Shown here piece by piece: positions 1-10,204 of a DNA stretch of 64,000 bases; position 1 is the stretch's first letter; the number at the start of each line of letters is the position of its first letter. The position numbers were made by a program, and so were the translations under genes. The notes beneath the pieces are model-generated. The model did no database searches. It saw nothing but the letters and a program-made list of their open reading frames with translations, and was not told the DNA's origin. The DNA comes from Ceratothoa steindachneri (lineage: Eukaryota > Arthropoda > Malacostraca > Isopoda > Cymothoidae): positions 139,682,355 to 139,746,354 of the forward strand of contig OZ018324.1 in the NCBI GenBank assembly GCA_963969495.1. Reading direction: 5' to 3'.

Positions 1-1497
1 ATCGTGGGTTTTTAAATACCTGCCTCGCATCACTTTTCCTTCTCTCTTCGCACTCTATAAATTTTACACCGTGACCGCCATGATGAGGGACCGCCATGAT
101 GAGGGACCGCCATGATGAGGGACCGCCATGCTGAGGGACCGCCATGCTGAGGGACCGCCATGCTGAGGGACCGCCATGCTGAGGGACCGCCATGCTGAGG
201 GACCGCCATGCTGAGGGACCGCCATGCTGAGGGACCGCCATGCTGAGGGACCGCCATGCTGAGGGACCGCCATGCTGAGGGACCGCCATGCTGAGGGACC
301 GCCATGCTGAGGGACCGCCATGCTGAGGGACCGCCATGCTGAGGGACTGCCATGCTGAGGGACCGCCATGCTGAGGGACCGCCATGCTGAGGGACTGCCA
401 TGCTGAGGGACTGCCATGCTGAGGGACTGCCATGCTGAGGGACTGCCATGCTGAGGGACTGCCATGCTGAGGGACCGCCATGCTGAGGGACCGCCATGCT
501 ATCAGGCAGGAGGGGTGGTCCAAAATGGCGGCAACTGGGTCTGCCAGGACTGTACTTGCCCTTGGCTGAGCGGGCCACTGCGGGCGGTGATTAGCGTTTG
601 CATCCCGTACGAAAAAAGGGTCACCATGCCCATGAATAAAAACTTAAGTCTCTTCCCATTTCGACTTTGAGAACAACGGAGCCGCCCTCAAGCAGCTCCA
701 CAGATAAAATGGAGGTTCTTCCCTTGTGTTTTCCCAGGTGACCTTCCATAACTCTTTAAACTGAGAGGAGGCTTACTCTTTTCCAGTGCCTACGGTTGCA
801 GGGGCCTTCCCCTCGCCCCCTTCCTTGGAGTGACCAGGTGACTCTATCAAAAATCGGACAGTCCCGCCTTTGCTTTCACAGGGAACTGCCAGGAAAGCCA
901 GCAGGCAGCCCATAACCGGTCGCTCCCAGTTGAAGAAGCTCGGTAAAGTAAACCTCCTTAGGGGAGAAAGAGAGAAGAAAGGCCCCATCGGCCATTTCCC
1001 TCTAAAGACCTGCTAGACATTCTTGTCGAATGTCCCAGTCTGGGTGATCTTCGAGCACGTTACCTGTTCCGGTACCGGGAAGGGCGGGGTCCCCACCGCC
1101 TGTTCCTTGTACTCGGAACCGCTCCCGCTTGTCCCTTGTACTCGGAACCGCTACCGCATGTCCCTTGTACTCGAGACGAGTGCGTGCATATTGACTGGTG
1201 GACTTGTTGACTTTTGGGCGGAGGCCGGCCTTCTCTATTATTTAAGCAGCGGTTTCTTTTTTTTTACTTTTTTCCCTTATAGGTCTCGCGCTCCTGCGCC
1301 GGGGGGACCCGTCCCGACGCAGGAGCTTGCTTACTGCTTGCTTGCTGTTCCCTTTGTTTGAGAGAGGGGGGGGTTGTTTTTCTTTTTTAATTTTATATTA
1401 AAGTAGCCTAGTACTAGGACAGTTTTTTTTTAATACGGCGACTAATGAACATTAAGGCGGTCGCCAGATGAGCTCTTTAAAAAAAATAAATAAATAA
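1..1497 (+). mobile_element. Family 1 non-LTR retrotransposon, internally deleted copy
   Basis: The copy enters the window inside its leader: the first 70 bases match the leader at 42140-42235 (ggtttttaa, then a pyrimidine-rich stretch, then taaattttac.ccgtg). It carries a minisatellite and the start of the gag-like ORF1 (ATG near 625). At about 1016-1020 it jumps from the gag sequence gacctgct straight to the C-terminal zinc motif of ORF2 (cattcttgtcgaatgtcccag). The rest is the normal 3' UTR with both 3' hairpins and an A-rich tail (1471-1498). Gag middle, endonuclease, reverse transcriptase and RNase H are all missing, so it is non-autonomous. Around 1105-1170 a block of about 30 bases (cccttgtactcggaaccgct) is locally duplicated. 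Confidence 0.85.
73..500 (+). repeat. 16-bp minisatellite in retrotransposon leader
   Basis: About 26-27 head-to-tail copies of ctgagggaccgccatg. The first copies have atgaggg instead of ctgaggg, and a block in the right half (351-472) carries gggactgcc instead of gggaccgcc, so variants are clustered. The unit resembles the leader of the full-length copies at the same position (gtggagccgccatgccgatggactgcc, 42239 on), which suggests it arose by expansion of that leader. Because 16 is not divisible by 3 and the unit lacks stops in several frames, long open frames exist on both strands (16-residue protein repeats); I regard these as artefacts. Confidence 0.95.
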
Positions 1498-1502
1498 TCT
1501 AG

Positions 1503-2575
1503 CGGACCCCCCCCTTTACTTTCTAAGGGGACTGCCAAGAAAGCCTGTAGGCAGCCCCTAAACGACCCATCTCCGTTGAAGCTGCTCGATTAGGGCAAAC
1601 CCCCTTAGGGAAAGAAGGAAGACGGGGCTCATCGGCTGCTTTTCCCCAAAAGACGTGCTGGCTCGAATATTGAACCTAGGGTGGGTCAAGGCACATGCCC
1701 CCCGCCCCCCACACCTAACCCGACTAGAGAGAAGGTTAACCATTGGACCTGTGAGGTCCTGGTTGGATGGCTACTGTGAGGCCTCCGCCAAGATAGACAT
1801 TGTCCTTGAGACAACACAGCCCCACACAGTAGGAACTTCCATGAGGGCGAATCCGGGCTCCCATAGAAGGATCTCCTCCCCTGGTTGGTCCCTTGCGACC
1901 ACCAGGACCTTCTCCATTTCGAAGAAGGACCTGGCTGAGGCCGGTCCATCTGGCCTAGTGGGCTTCTGCCAGCGGAAGGGAGAAGCGGGTTCATTCCCCG
2001 CTCCCCTCTCCTAAAAAGAAAAAGACTCGGGGCTCCTCTCCATCCACGGGGGCTGTGGGGACGGATTGGTTTGCTGCTTGGGTAAGCGACCACGACAAGA
2101 TCAGGACCTCCGGTCCCACTGCCCTCCCCTGCCAAATTCTAAAATTAAAGGTGCACAGTGGAACCTGGCGTACGGCTAAGGACTTTGTCGTGGCACGCCC
2201 GGCGCTTTAAGGGACGTCCTATTCTTCAATGTTCAGTAAGACGCCCTCTGCTCATGGGCACTCCAGGCCTACAATCATCCACCCACCCAGTCGTTTGACT
2301 CTCAGGAGGCCTGAAGTTGTTCGCCAGGCAATCTTTCGTTGTTCCTAAAGCTGGGTGGCTCAGACTGAATCCTCGGAAAGAGGGCACCCTACTCAAGGTT
2401 TCGAGGCAGGGGGAGGAAAAAACGGCAATGGCAAGCCCAACCTTCCCCATCAATTCTTCAAAGGTGACAGCTCCTTCAACTTATTTTCTGACAACAGGAC
2501 TCGGAGTTGTGCCGCCTGAAAGCGTATGGCGATTCTGGTGAGGCTCTTCTCTTCAAAGAGGGCCTCCACATCTCC
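1503..2575 (+). pseudogene. Family 1 gag-like ORF1 remnant
   Basis: Frames such as 1655-2014 correspond to the N-terminal part of the family 1 gag (the LLARILNL segment, then the acidic VLEETQPQTVG segment, then TTRTFSISKKDLAEAGPSGL). After about 2140 the sequence skips to the region after the zinc knuckles (ggacttggtcctggcgcgcccggc type, 2180), so the nucleic-acid-binding domain is gone. Several frameshifts and stops; non-functional. Confidence 0.75.
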
Positions 2576-4890
2576 CCTGAGCTAGGCCTGGAAGGCATAT
2601 TCCTTCAATGGAAATGCCCCCGACTCTGGGACAACTGGAAGATCCTGTGGCTCGTCTCCCCCCTTCCCCGTTAGCTACCTTTTTGCACGAGACCCAGCTG
2701 GGTGCATGCCCCCTTCCCACTATCCCTGGTTATGAGGGTTTTTCGACCCCAACACCGCGGAATCTGACTCGGGCGGGACGATGAGAGATTTGCAGCAGAC
2801 GTGTCCGATTCTTCTTTTGCTACAGATGCCTACTTTCAGGCAGTGGCTGTACAGCTGCACCTGGATAGGATGTATACCGTTATTTCCGCGTAAATTCCCG
2901 TCAGCCAACTTCGACGCAGGGGACTTCCCCCGCGTTGTGGAACGGTTGCGGGGGCTCTTTCACTTGTTCGGAGATCTAAACGGCAGACACCCCCTCTAAG
3001 TAAAGTCCTGATCGACCGGCTTGAGATCTGTCTTAAATAAGGATGAGTTTACGAATCACTGCCCGATCACCGCTTCATTTTCCCGCCTCTATATCTTTCT
3101 GCTCCCCAGATGCAAAACCTGATTTTGATTGGGTGGCTGTCGATAACCTCCATGGTAGTGGTCCCTTTCTCATTCCAATATCATTCTGGGCTGAAGCTAC
3201 CCGAGAGCTCGCCCCGGTGTTGCTTGGCGCGGGCGCGGTTGTCTACATTCAGGAAACTACTGAATTCTCTCAGTTGAGGCGTTTAGGTCGGTATATGAGG
3301 CCCAGATGCCAACTTTAGAGCGTCGAAACCAACAGGAATTGAACTTCTCCCTCGTTATACCAAAGCGCGCAGGCTTAGTTTCCCTGACCAAGCCTAAGGT
3401 CGTGAATTTCGGTTGCCATCCCAGCTCAAGCCTAACTGACTCATCGCTTAATGGAGTGCGCGTGCAAGTCGTTGGCGCGCACAGTTTCCTTGGTCTTGTA
3501 TTTGAAGGACGCCTCGCATGGGAGGCCGATATTCGCAGGCATATGGACTCTTGCACCCACGCCATGGATATTCTTAGTTCCGTAACATTCAGCGCTTGAG
3601 GTGCTGATAGAGCGACTACCTTACTTTGTATCGATCTTTTGTTCGTTCGAAGCTCGACTACGGATGCGAGTTTTATAAATCCGCAGATGAACGCGCATTG
3701 CTAAAGTTTGACTCCATCCACCACACCGTCCTTCTCTTGGCGACCGGTACCTTCCGCATTTCCCACATTAAGAGCATACTTCTGGATTCTGGTGCGATGC
3801 TACTCGCTCTGCGCCGAGCATAATTAATTATGCGCCATTACGCGCGAGCCCGGCAACTCGCTTAGTCGCCAACCGCTCTCGCGGAATTCGCAGCTAATCT
3901 CGAAGGTGAGTATGCCGCCCAAAGACGCCGCTCATGCACTAGCCCCTTTTTGTCTAGGGCTAGGACACTCTTAGGAAAGTTAGGTATAGGTCTCGTGCCG
4001 GTGGCACCAATTTTTCAGCAAATTTAGTCACTCTAGAAACGTGTCAGTGTATATAGATTGCTGTTTAAATTCCGCGGATCTCTTCCAAGATCTCTTCCAG
4101 GATCTACCAGTCTTTACAACCGAGCTGGTTGCAATATACTGCGCGGTACGGGGGAAAATGTGACGTGGCTAGGACGGAGAGAGGATTGTGATTTATATCT
4201 GCTCACAAAGCACCCTGATTGATTTCTAGGCATTGAAATCTCTGCATCCATTGGTTAGAGATATCCGTGACTACTGTTTTGGCGGGCAGGGTGAAGGAGA
4301 GATTATCTCCTGGTATTTCCCTTGACCTGTAGAAATTGTGGTGAATGAGCTTACCGATGAGGATGCCAAAGACTCTGAGGACTAGGTAACCAGACCAGCA
4401 TTTTGCTCTTCCCACGCAGATTACATCTCAGAAATACGGGATCCCCTCCCGGCGGCTTGGCAAAGAAGATGGAAGACGGTCGAGGGGAGCTAACAGTTGC
4501 GTGTCATTGCGCCGCCACTGTTCTCGTGAATATGCCCCCAATGCCGTGACGGCTTTAGGCTGCTTTCTGTCGTCTTAGAATTGGACAAATTCACGGGACT
4601 AACCGCCATTTGATGGAGCGCTTGCGTGCACCTTATTATGAAGAATGTAGCCCCCCAGACTGTTCAAAACATTCTGGTCGAATGTTTTAGTCTGGTTGAT
4701 CTTCGCTCATGTTACGTGTATCGGTACCACTTTCTTCTCTACTCTAGAAGAATTTCTGCACACCTACTTGTGAACGTTACTATTTTTTTTTGGAAAGAGC
4801 GGCCTCCTCTAGTTTATTTGACTCTTAGTTTGGGTCACATGTTTCTGCGCCGGGGAGAGGCGGGCCTATGCCTCACAACGGTGTGAGCTT
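2560..4890 (+). pseudogene. Family 1 ORF2 (endonuclease-RT-RNase H) remnant
   Basis: Decayed ORF2 following the order of the intact copy: endonuclease start (LEGIFLQW near 2592), the QAVAVQLHLDR-like block (2840-2880), the VDDLHGSG(P)FLIP block (3140-3180), part of the C-terminal RT region (KVVNFGCHP, 3400), the SKLDYGCEFY block (3650), RNase H remnants (4130-4420) and the C-terminal CCHC region (4640-4720). The central RT is largely deleted between about 3270 and 3300. Multiple frameshifts. Confidence 0.75.
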
Positions 4891-5059
4891 CTTGCCTGCA
4901 TCTTTGCTTTGTTTATTTTAAATTTTTTCTTTGGGAATAGTTTTGTTTTTGGTTTTGTCGTTTCTTTCAATATCGCCTAGTCGTAGGTTGTAATAAGTAC
5001 TGCGGCTTATGCTCAACTAGGCAGTCACCATATTTGCTCATAAACTTAAAAAATCTTGC

Positions 5060-5235
5060 GCTGATGGAATTGGTCTTCCCATGACGTCAGAGCGCGCTTT
5101 CTTTTAGTTTTCATTTGTCATTTTTTTATCATAAATTGTTATACCCATTTTTAATATAATTTAGTAGACTGTGGTGAGTACGGCGACTTTTGCTCTTGTA
5201 GACGGTCGCCAGATGGGCTCATAAAAAAATCTATT
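5060..5235 (+). mobile_element. Family 1 3'-end fragment
   Basis: A second family 1 3' terminus stacked directly behind the previous one. It ends in cggcgactt...gacggtcgcc (5178-5213), the family's terminal stem-loop (GGCGACT paired with GGTCGCC), followed by agatgggctc and an A-rich tail (cataaaaaaat). No coding sequence is left. Confidence 0.7.
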
Positions 5236-5787
5236 TCACCAGCTTGTGCGACTTTGAGTGTTATTGTCCTGGTATTGAGAAGAGTCTGGTCACTACCAGT
5301 TATCTTATACTCGGGGCGAATTAGTTTTCATATCGGCTAATACTGCTCTAGCGACGAGTCTCGTCAATTTGAAATATCTTGTTGGATGTTGTGTGCATTC
5401 TTAGACGCTGAAGGAACGCGGGGCATTCCTTCGATGCCGACGAATGCTTTCTTTTTTCTGTTTTTCTTTTTCATTGTTGCTTCTTGTGATGTAGTATCCT
5501 AACAAATTGCTTTCAATTATTTCCTCGGCTTATGACTCTGAATACTTTTGCGAGGTGTGACGACAAAATAAAAATCAAACATCCTAAAGAGCCCTAATTT
5601 TGTTCTTTTACATGATTATGGGCAATCATACAGGAAGAATCTTAAATATCAAGGAAAAAAAGAGTACTCGTTTTACAGTGCTATTGTCTATCTTTTCATA
5701 TTGATAACCTATTTACTTTCATGTTTGATGCCTTCAATTTTAATTTCAATTAACTTGTGTATTCTTTTCAAATCTTTCTATTTACAG
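5236..5787. other. Intron or 5' flank without recognisable gene
   Basis: AT-rich unique-looking DNA between the last transposon fragment and the first recognised exon. I see no coding exon, RNA gene or clear element here. Confidence 0.4.
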
Positions 5788-6048
5788 TGAATGACCCATC
5801 AAGTGACTACTCCTCAGATGAAGGCTTTCCGGATCCTCTTGATTTCACATGTATTCATATTCAGCAGAATATTCCTTGTAATGACCCATATAACTGTTCG
5901 AGGCGTATTCAACTGCCTTCGACTTCTCAAAGAGTGCCCGCTGGGCCACAGGAGCGTCAACCTGAATCACACGCGCGAATGTGGGTCACTGCCGAATCTC
6001 TTTCTGACCAGGCCTCGGCTCAAGCTTCTGGCCAAGCCTCGCTTCAAG
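5788..6048 (+). CDS. Host gene exon 1 of those visible (phase 1-1)
   Basis: Exon of 261 bases between a good acceptor (ctatttacag) and donor (caag/gtaggt). Entering in phase 1 it is open throughout and leaves in phase 1. The protein starts VNDPSSDYSSDEGFPDP, acidic and Ser-rich. It then has a C-x-H...C-x-D-P cluster (FTCIHIQQNIPCNDPYNC) and a Gln/Ser/Ala-rich tail that ends ASGQASLQ. The cluster resembles those in exons 5 and 10. It is not recognised as a known domain. The first exons of the gene must lie further left, outside the window or hidden in the transposon-filled 5' part, because no start codon or signal peptide is seen. Confidence 0.7.
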
Positions 6049-6099
6049 GTAGGTTTGTATAGGTGAAGCTTTGAATAAAAACTTAAAAAATTGGTTCAT

Positions 6100-6725
6100 T
6101 ATGAAAACCTGCTAAGGATGTTCAAAGTATATCGTTGAGGTTTAAAAGGGCATAGAAGTTAGGAACTTAATCATCATCATCATCATCACTAACTCTATAA
6201 TTTAATAAGGGGGGAATTTATTGAGTATTTGAATAATTTCATCTTGGCTTGTTTATCATTATAAACTTCACTAACTATAATTTAAGAAGGGGATTTATTT
6301 GAGTATTTGAAAAATAATTTGATCTTAGTATGGTTATGACTTGTTTTTTGTTATTTCTAATAATTATTTTATAATATCCAAAAACAAAATGAAGTTCAGA
6401 AATAAATATAAGTATAAAAAATTTGTGAATTTCTTAAAACCCAAAGAATTACACTGGTGAAGTTCAGAATTTTTGTTATATCTTCTTTTCTATAACACTT
6501 TATTTTAGCAACGTGAAATTTTGAAAGGGATGAAATTTAGTTTAGAGTTCTTTTAAAATTATTATAATTGGTGAAGTTCAGCAATTTATAAAAATTAAAC
6601 CATGTCTGCTTTTTTTAGATTCTAATCTTAGTAGTAAAGGGCAAGCTACCCCCGTAGGGAGTGGCGAAGCCATTGCCTGGTATAAGTATATGTTTGGTGC
6701 CTAATTACGCTTGCTCTCGATGTTT
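6100..6725 (+). repeat. AT-rich dispersed repeat, plus orientation
   Basis: Contains aaggggggaatttattgagtatttga near 6207, repeated variants of tggtgaagttcag (6455, 6570), tagtttagagttctttt (6540) and a more GC-rich end with a small hairpin (agtggcgaagccattg, 6659-6674). The same blocks occur in the same order on the minus strand at 57330-57775. It has no ORF and I cannot assign it to a class; a MITE or other non-autonomous element is possible. A CAT/ATC microsatellite (6168-6188) sits at its left end. Confidence 0.7.
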
Positions 6726-7065
6726 TTATTACATAACGATCTAAATTCTTCTTAATATTTTTCCTAACATTTTGTTATTTTTTTCAGGACTATCTATTTT
6801 ATACTTCTAAGAATTCTCACTTTTATAACTGAGCCTGTATTTTTTAATTTAAAAATTCTGCTATTTCCTATGTTTTGCTATAAGAGATCTAGTAGATCTT
6901 AAATACCCTGTCTGTGTTAGATCATTTATTTTTCAATACCTTTAATACATGTTAGTGTAGTGTTAATCAGGGTAAATTCTAAAGCGATAAATTGGGTGAC
7001 CGTATAAGTAAGGAAAAAGCCAAAACCTCACAATATGCAAGATTTCACTCTACTGTTATTTCTAG
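6726..7065. other. Intron sequence, nothing recognised
   Basis: AT-rich intron between the dispersed repeat and exon 2, ending with the acceptor tgttatttctag. No other feature is seen. Confidence 0.5.
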
Positions 7066-7329
7066 AACCCAATACTTTTTCAAGCACGAACATGGCAGAA
7101 GGATTTTCCTATGATCCAAATATTTTAATCTTGGAAGATGACATAGAAACGGACCCAAATGAAATTATTATTGGCGAAGAAATACCATGGGATGAATGTA
7201 TGGATCTTGATATTGGACCAATGCAAAGACTGACGGAAACGCACATTCATCGGATGTCTGAACTGTTGGTTGAGTCGGATATTAAAATCCCCATTCACAC
7301 TAGCACAGTTGTCCCTTCAATATTGAGAA
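7066..7329 (+). CDS. Host gene exon 2 (phase 1-1)
   Basis: Exon of 264 bases, acceptor ttatttctag/aa, donor gagaa/gtaagt, phase 1 on both sides. The encoded segment is strongly acidic (DPNILILEDDIETDPNE, then IIIGEEIPWDECMDLDIGP). It ends in a leucine-rich stretch and short tail (HIHRMSELLVES, then IPIHTSTVVPSILR). This end lines up with the ends of exons 3, 5, 7 and 10, but the cysteine of their C-x-H motif is isoleucine here (IPIH). Unknown function; the composition suggests an intracellular or disordered protein. Confidence 0.75.
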
Positions 7330-7624
7330 GTAAGTAGACTAATTGTTCTATAGATTTTTTCTCCTCGAGTATTTCCATGCCTTGTATACATTTAGTCGTG
7401 CGTAATTTAAGGTTTTTCCTTTAGTGTATATAGTGTATGATGCATAAGACCTATTTTGAAAAGATATATCTAAAAGTTACTAGTATTTTGAAGCTTGGTT
7501 CAAGGATTCAAAATTGGCTGATTCTTAGGTGCTAATATGGTAGTTTGAGTTCACCACTATCACCCAGAAGCATTAATTATTCCTTTAGATTCTATTTCTA
7601 ATTTCCGATGTGCCAAGTAGAAAA
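7330..7624. other. Intron sequence, nothing recognised
   Basis: AT-rich intron following the exon 2 donor; no feature seen before the family 1 fragment begins. Confidence 0.4.
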
Positions 7625-8705
7625 AAAACTAAAGTCATGCACTTCTGCCGCCATCCAAGGCTCTACCCTGACTAGTTACTAAATGTTAATCTGGAAATGG
7701 TGGATTTTTAGTTTCTTTTGTCCTATTTACAATACACCTTAAATGAGTCTCTTATTTTCTGTCTTAGTTTAACCAGCGCCATGGAACTTTTTTCTTCAGT
7801 TACGTTCAGCATTTAGTGCTGATCTGGCTACTGGTGTGTTCATTTCATTGATCCATTAGCTTTCGAAGCTTCACGACGGATAAGTTTTCCTAAACTGCAG
7901 CTAAGGTTGTAGTAGGGAAAGTCTACTTGATCCACCACGCTTGTCTTTTTCGGGCAAACGGTGCCCATCACGCATGGCCCAAATCGAAAGCTTACTTGTA
8001 ATTGCCCTGGGGAAGCCACTAGCGTCGAACGCCTGGTACCGGGATTTTCAGTCGGCAACAACTATTATTCCATCAGTTACCGATACAAACCGTGGCTATG
8101 GTACTGAGAGAGACCAACCATACACAAAGCCCTTGGATGTTGGGATAACAAACTCGTTAGAGAGCTAGGTGTAGTTCTGTTTTTTCCCAGAACCCAACAC
8201 TAGAAATTACAATTTTGACTATATCGCAAGCTTCTACTTCAAAAAGGTACCACAGCGTGAGTAATAGTGTTACACTCTTTGGTGGCAAACATCGTGTCAC
8301 GGCTGTTTGGTAAAAGTGTACAGGGATTGAGTATGTCGCAGAGGGCCGGCTTCCATGCCATTGTCCTCTGCTTAAATTCAGAAGAACTCAACCAGGTGCT
8401 GCATCTGTCTTCACTGCCACTCTGCTTGCAAAACGGCGGTCGTTGAGAGGGGACGCGTTGTATCTTCTTCGGAGATAGTATTATGATCTTTAGCGACTCA
8501 AAAGCACCCTGAATGCGATCAACTCGCACGAATCTCTGAATCATTGGTTACTAGCATCCGGAATGGCACTGTATCCCTGAGCCTGTCGTATGTCCAAATT
8601 ACCTTCTGCTTGTTTCCTGGACAAATGTAGATTCCTGGAATTAAGCTACCTAATGAAGTTACTAGAGGGTAATTAGGTACTGAGCGACCAAACTATCATA
8701 TCATT
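7625..8705 (+). pseudogene. Family 1 ORF2 C-terminal fragment (RT thumb to RNase H)
   Basis: Begins in the KVVHF..HPRLHPD block (ctaaagtcatgcacttctgccgccatccaaggctc) and continues through the SAWGADRATA and SKLDYG regions (7800-7870), the LATGAFRTSPIESL region, the RNase H region (8250-8560) and the end of RNase H (tttcctggacaaatgtag, 8616-8633). All frames are broken. Both ends are truncated; the next family 1 copy starts about 30 bases further on. Confidence 0.75.
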
Positions 8706-9395
8706 CAGGGATTACAGTTCATCCTTCTGAGCCCCGTAAGGGGCGCGGTGATTTTTCTTCTTTGCTGCCGTGGTGACATGACTCGGCGCCCTATTTTACC
8801 CCAGCTGAGCCTATTCTTCTTTAGCCAGCCTGTTTTTAATCTACTTCCTCAATATCCCTACAACTTCTCGCACAACTAAAGTCAGCCTCACAGGGTAGAT
8901 GCCGACGAACTTCGTCTCATCCCACTATCTCTGATCGGGACTGAAGGGGGAGGGAACAAAATTCCCTCACCCATGAGATCCAGCCTGGGGTGGTGGGTTT
9001 TTACCTTCCTTGCATAACCTTTCATCCTCCTTTCTGTCCATTAATTTTACACTGTGCCCAACGTGGAGCTTCCATGCTAATGGGCTGCAAGGTCATTAGG
9101 GTGGATGAGTGACCTGAATTAGCGCACTAGTTATGCCGGCCCCTGTTTTCACCCTCACAGCGTTATACCACGAAGGGTGATTGGTTTTTGCGTCCCGTGA
9201 CAATTAGACGGTCACCATGCCCCATGAGGATTTAAGTAAAAAAAAACATTTTATACTACCCCTTGACCACACCGGCGCAACCTTCAGATAGCTATACTAA
9301 AATGGTGCTCCCCCGTGTTTTCTCAGTGGAGCCTCCAGATTTTTTCTATAGGAAAGGAGGCGTACTACTCGACTAGGCCACATCCCTTGGTCTTG

Positions 9396-10200
9396 GGACA
9401 TTACTGCCGGGGACATTACTGCCGGGGACATTACTGCCGGGGACATTACTGCCGGGGACATTACTGCCGGGGACATTACTGCCGGGGACATTACTGCCGG
9501 GGACATTACTGCCGGGGACATTACTGCCGGGGACATTACTGCCGGGGACATTACTGCCGGGGACATTACTGCCGGGGACATTACTGCCGGGGACATCACT
9601 GCCGGGGACATCACTGCCGGGGACATCACTGCCGGGGACATCACTGCCGGGGACATCACTGCCGGGGACATCACTGCCGGGGACATCACTGCCGGGGACA
9701 TCACTGCCGGGGACATCACTGCCGGGGACATCACTGCCGGGGACATTACTGCCGGGGACATTACTGCCGGGGACATTACTGCCGGGGACATTACTGCCGG
9801 GGACATTACTGCCGGGGACATTACTGCCGGGGACATTACTGCCGGGGACATTACTGCCGGGGACATTACTGCCGGGGACATTACTGCCGGGGACATTACT
9901 GCCGGGGACATTACTGCCGGGGACATTACTGCCGGGGACATTACTGCCGGGGACATTACTGCCGGGGACATTACTGCCGGGGACATTACTGCCGGGGACA
10001 TTACTGCCGGGGACATTACTGCCGGGGACATTACTGCCGGGGACATTACTGCCGGGGACATTACTGCCGGGGACATTACTGCCGGGGACATTACTGCCGG
10101 GGACATTACTGCCGGGGACATTACTGCCGGGGACATTACTGCCGGGGACATTACTGCCGGGGACATTACTGCCGGGGACATTACTGCCGGGGACATTACT
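9396..10200 (+). repeat. 15-bp minisatellite, 53.7 units
   Basis: Perfect head-to-tail array of ggacattactgccgg, 53 full units plus 10 bases. The only variation I see is a run of ten consecutive units (9591-9740) reading ggacatcact instead of ggacattact. The unit length divides by 3 and lacks stops, so both strands are open: GHYCR repeats on plus, MSPAV repeats on minus. It sits in the gag region of a dead retrotransposon; the flanks at 9300-9390 and 10205 on are gag sequence. The near-perfect units imply recent expansion or strong homogenisation. Confidence 0.97.
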
Positions 10201-10204
10201 CAGT

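Larger units (their letters stand above)
1499..5050 (+). mobile_element. Family 1 non-LTR retrotransposon, 5'-truncated degenerate copy
   Basis: It starts inside gag directly after the A-rich tail of the previous copy (agcgg followed by the ctttctaaggggactgcc motif also seen at 42650). It contains gag remnants, most of ORF2 as a decayed pseudogene, and a 3' end with the hairpin motif (gcggcttatgctcaactaggcagtcacc, 4997-5025). The zinc-knuckle part of gag is deleted near 2150. It runs colinear with the 42-48 kb copy throughout. Confidence 0.8.

Noticed and set aside
30..578. Long minus-strand open frame with 16-residue repeats
   Set aside because: It is produced by the 16-bp minisatellite, which lacks stops in several frames; no independent coding evidence.
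9396..10200. CRISPR array
   Set aside because: Units are directly adjacent, with no spacers, in eukaryotic retroelement DNA.
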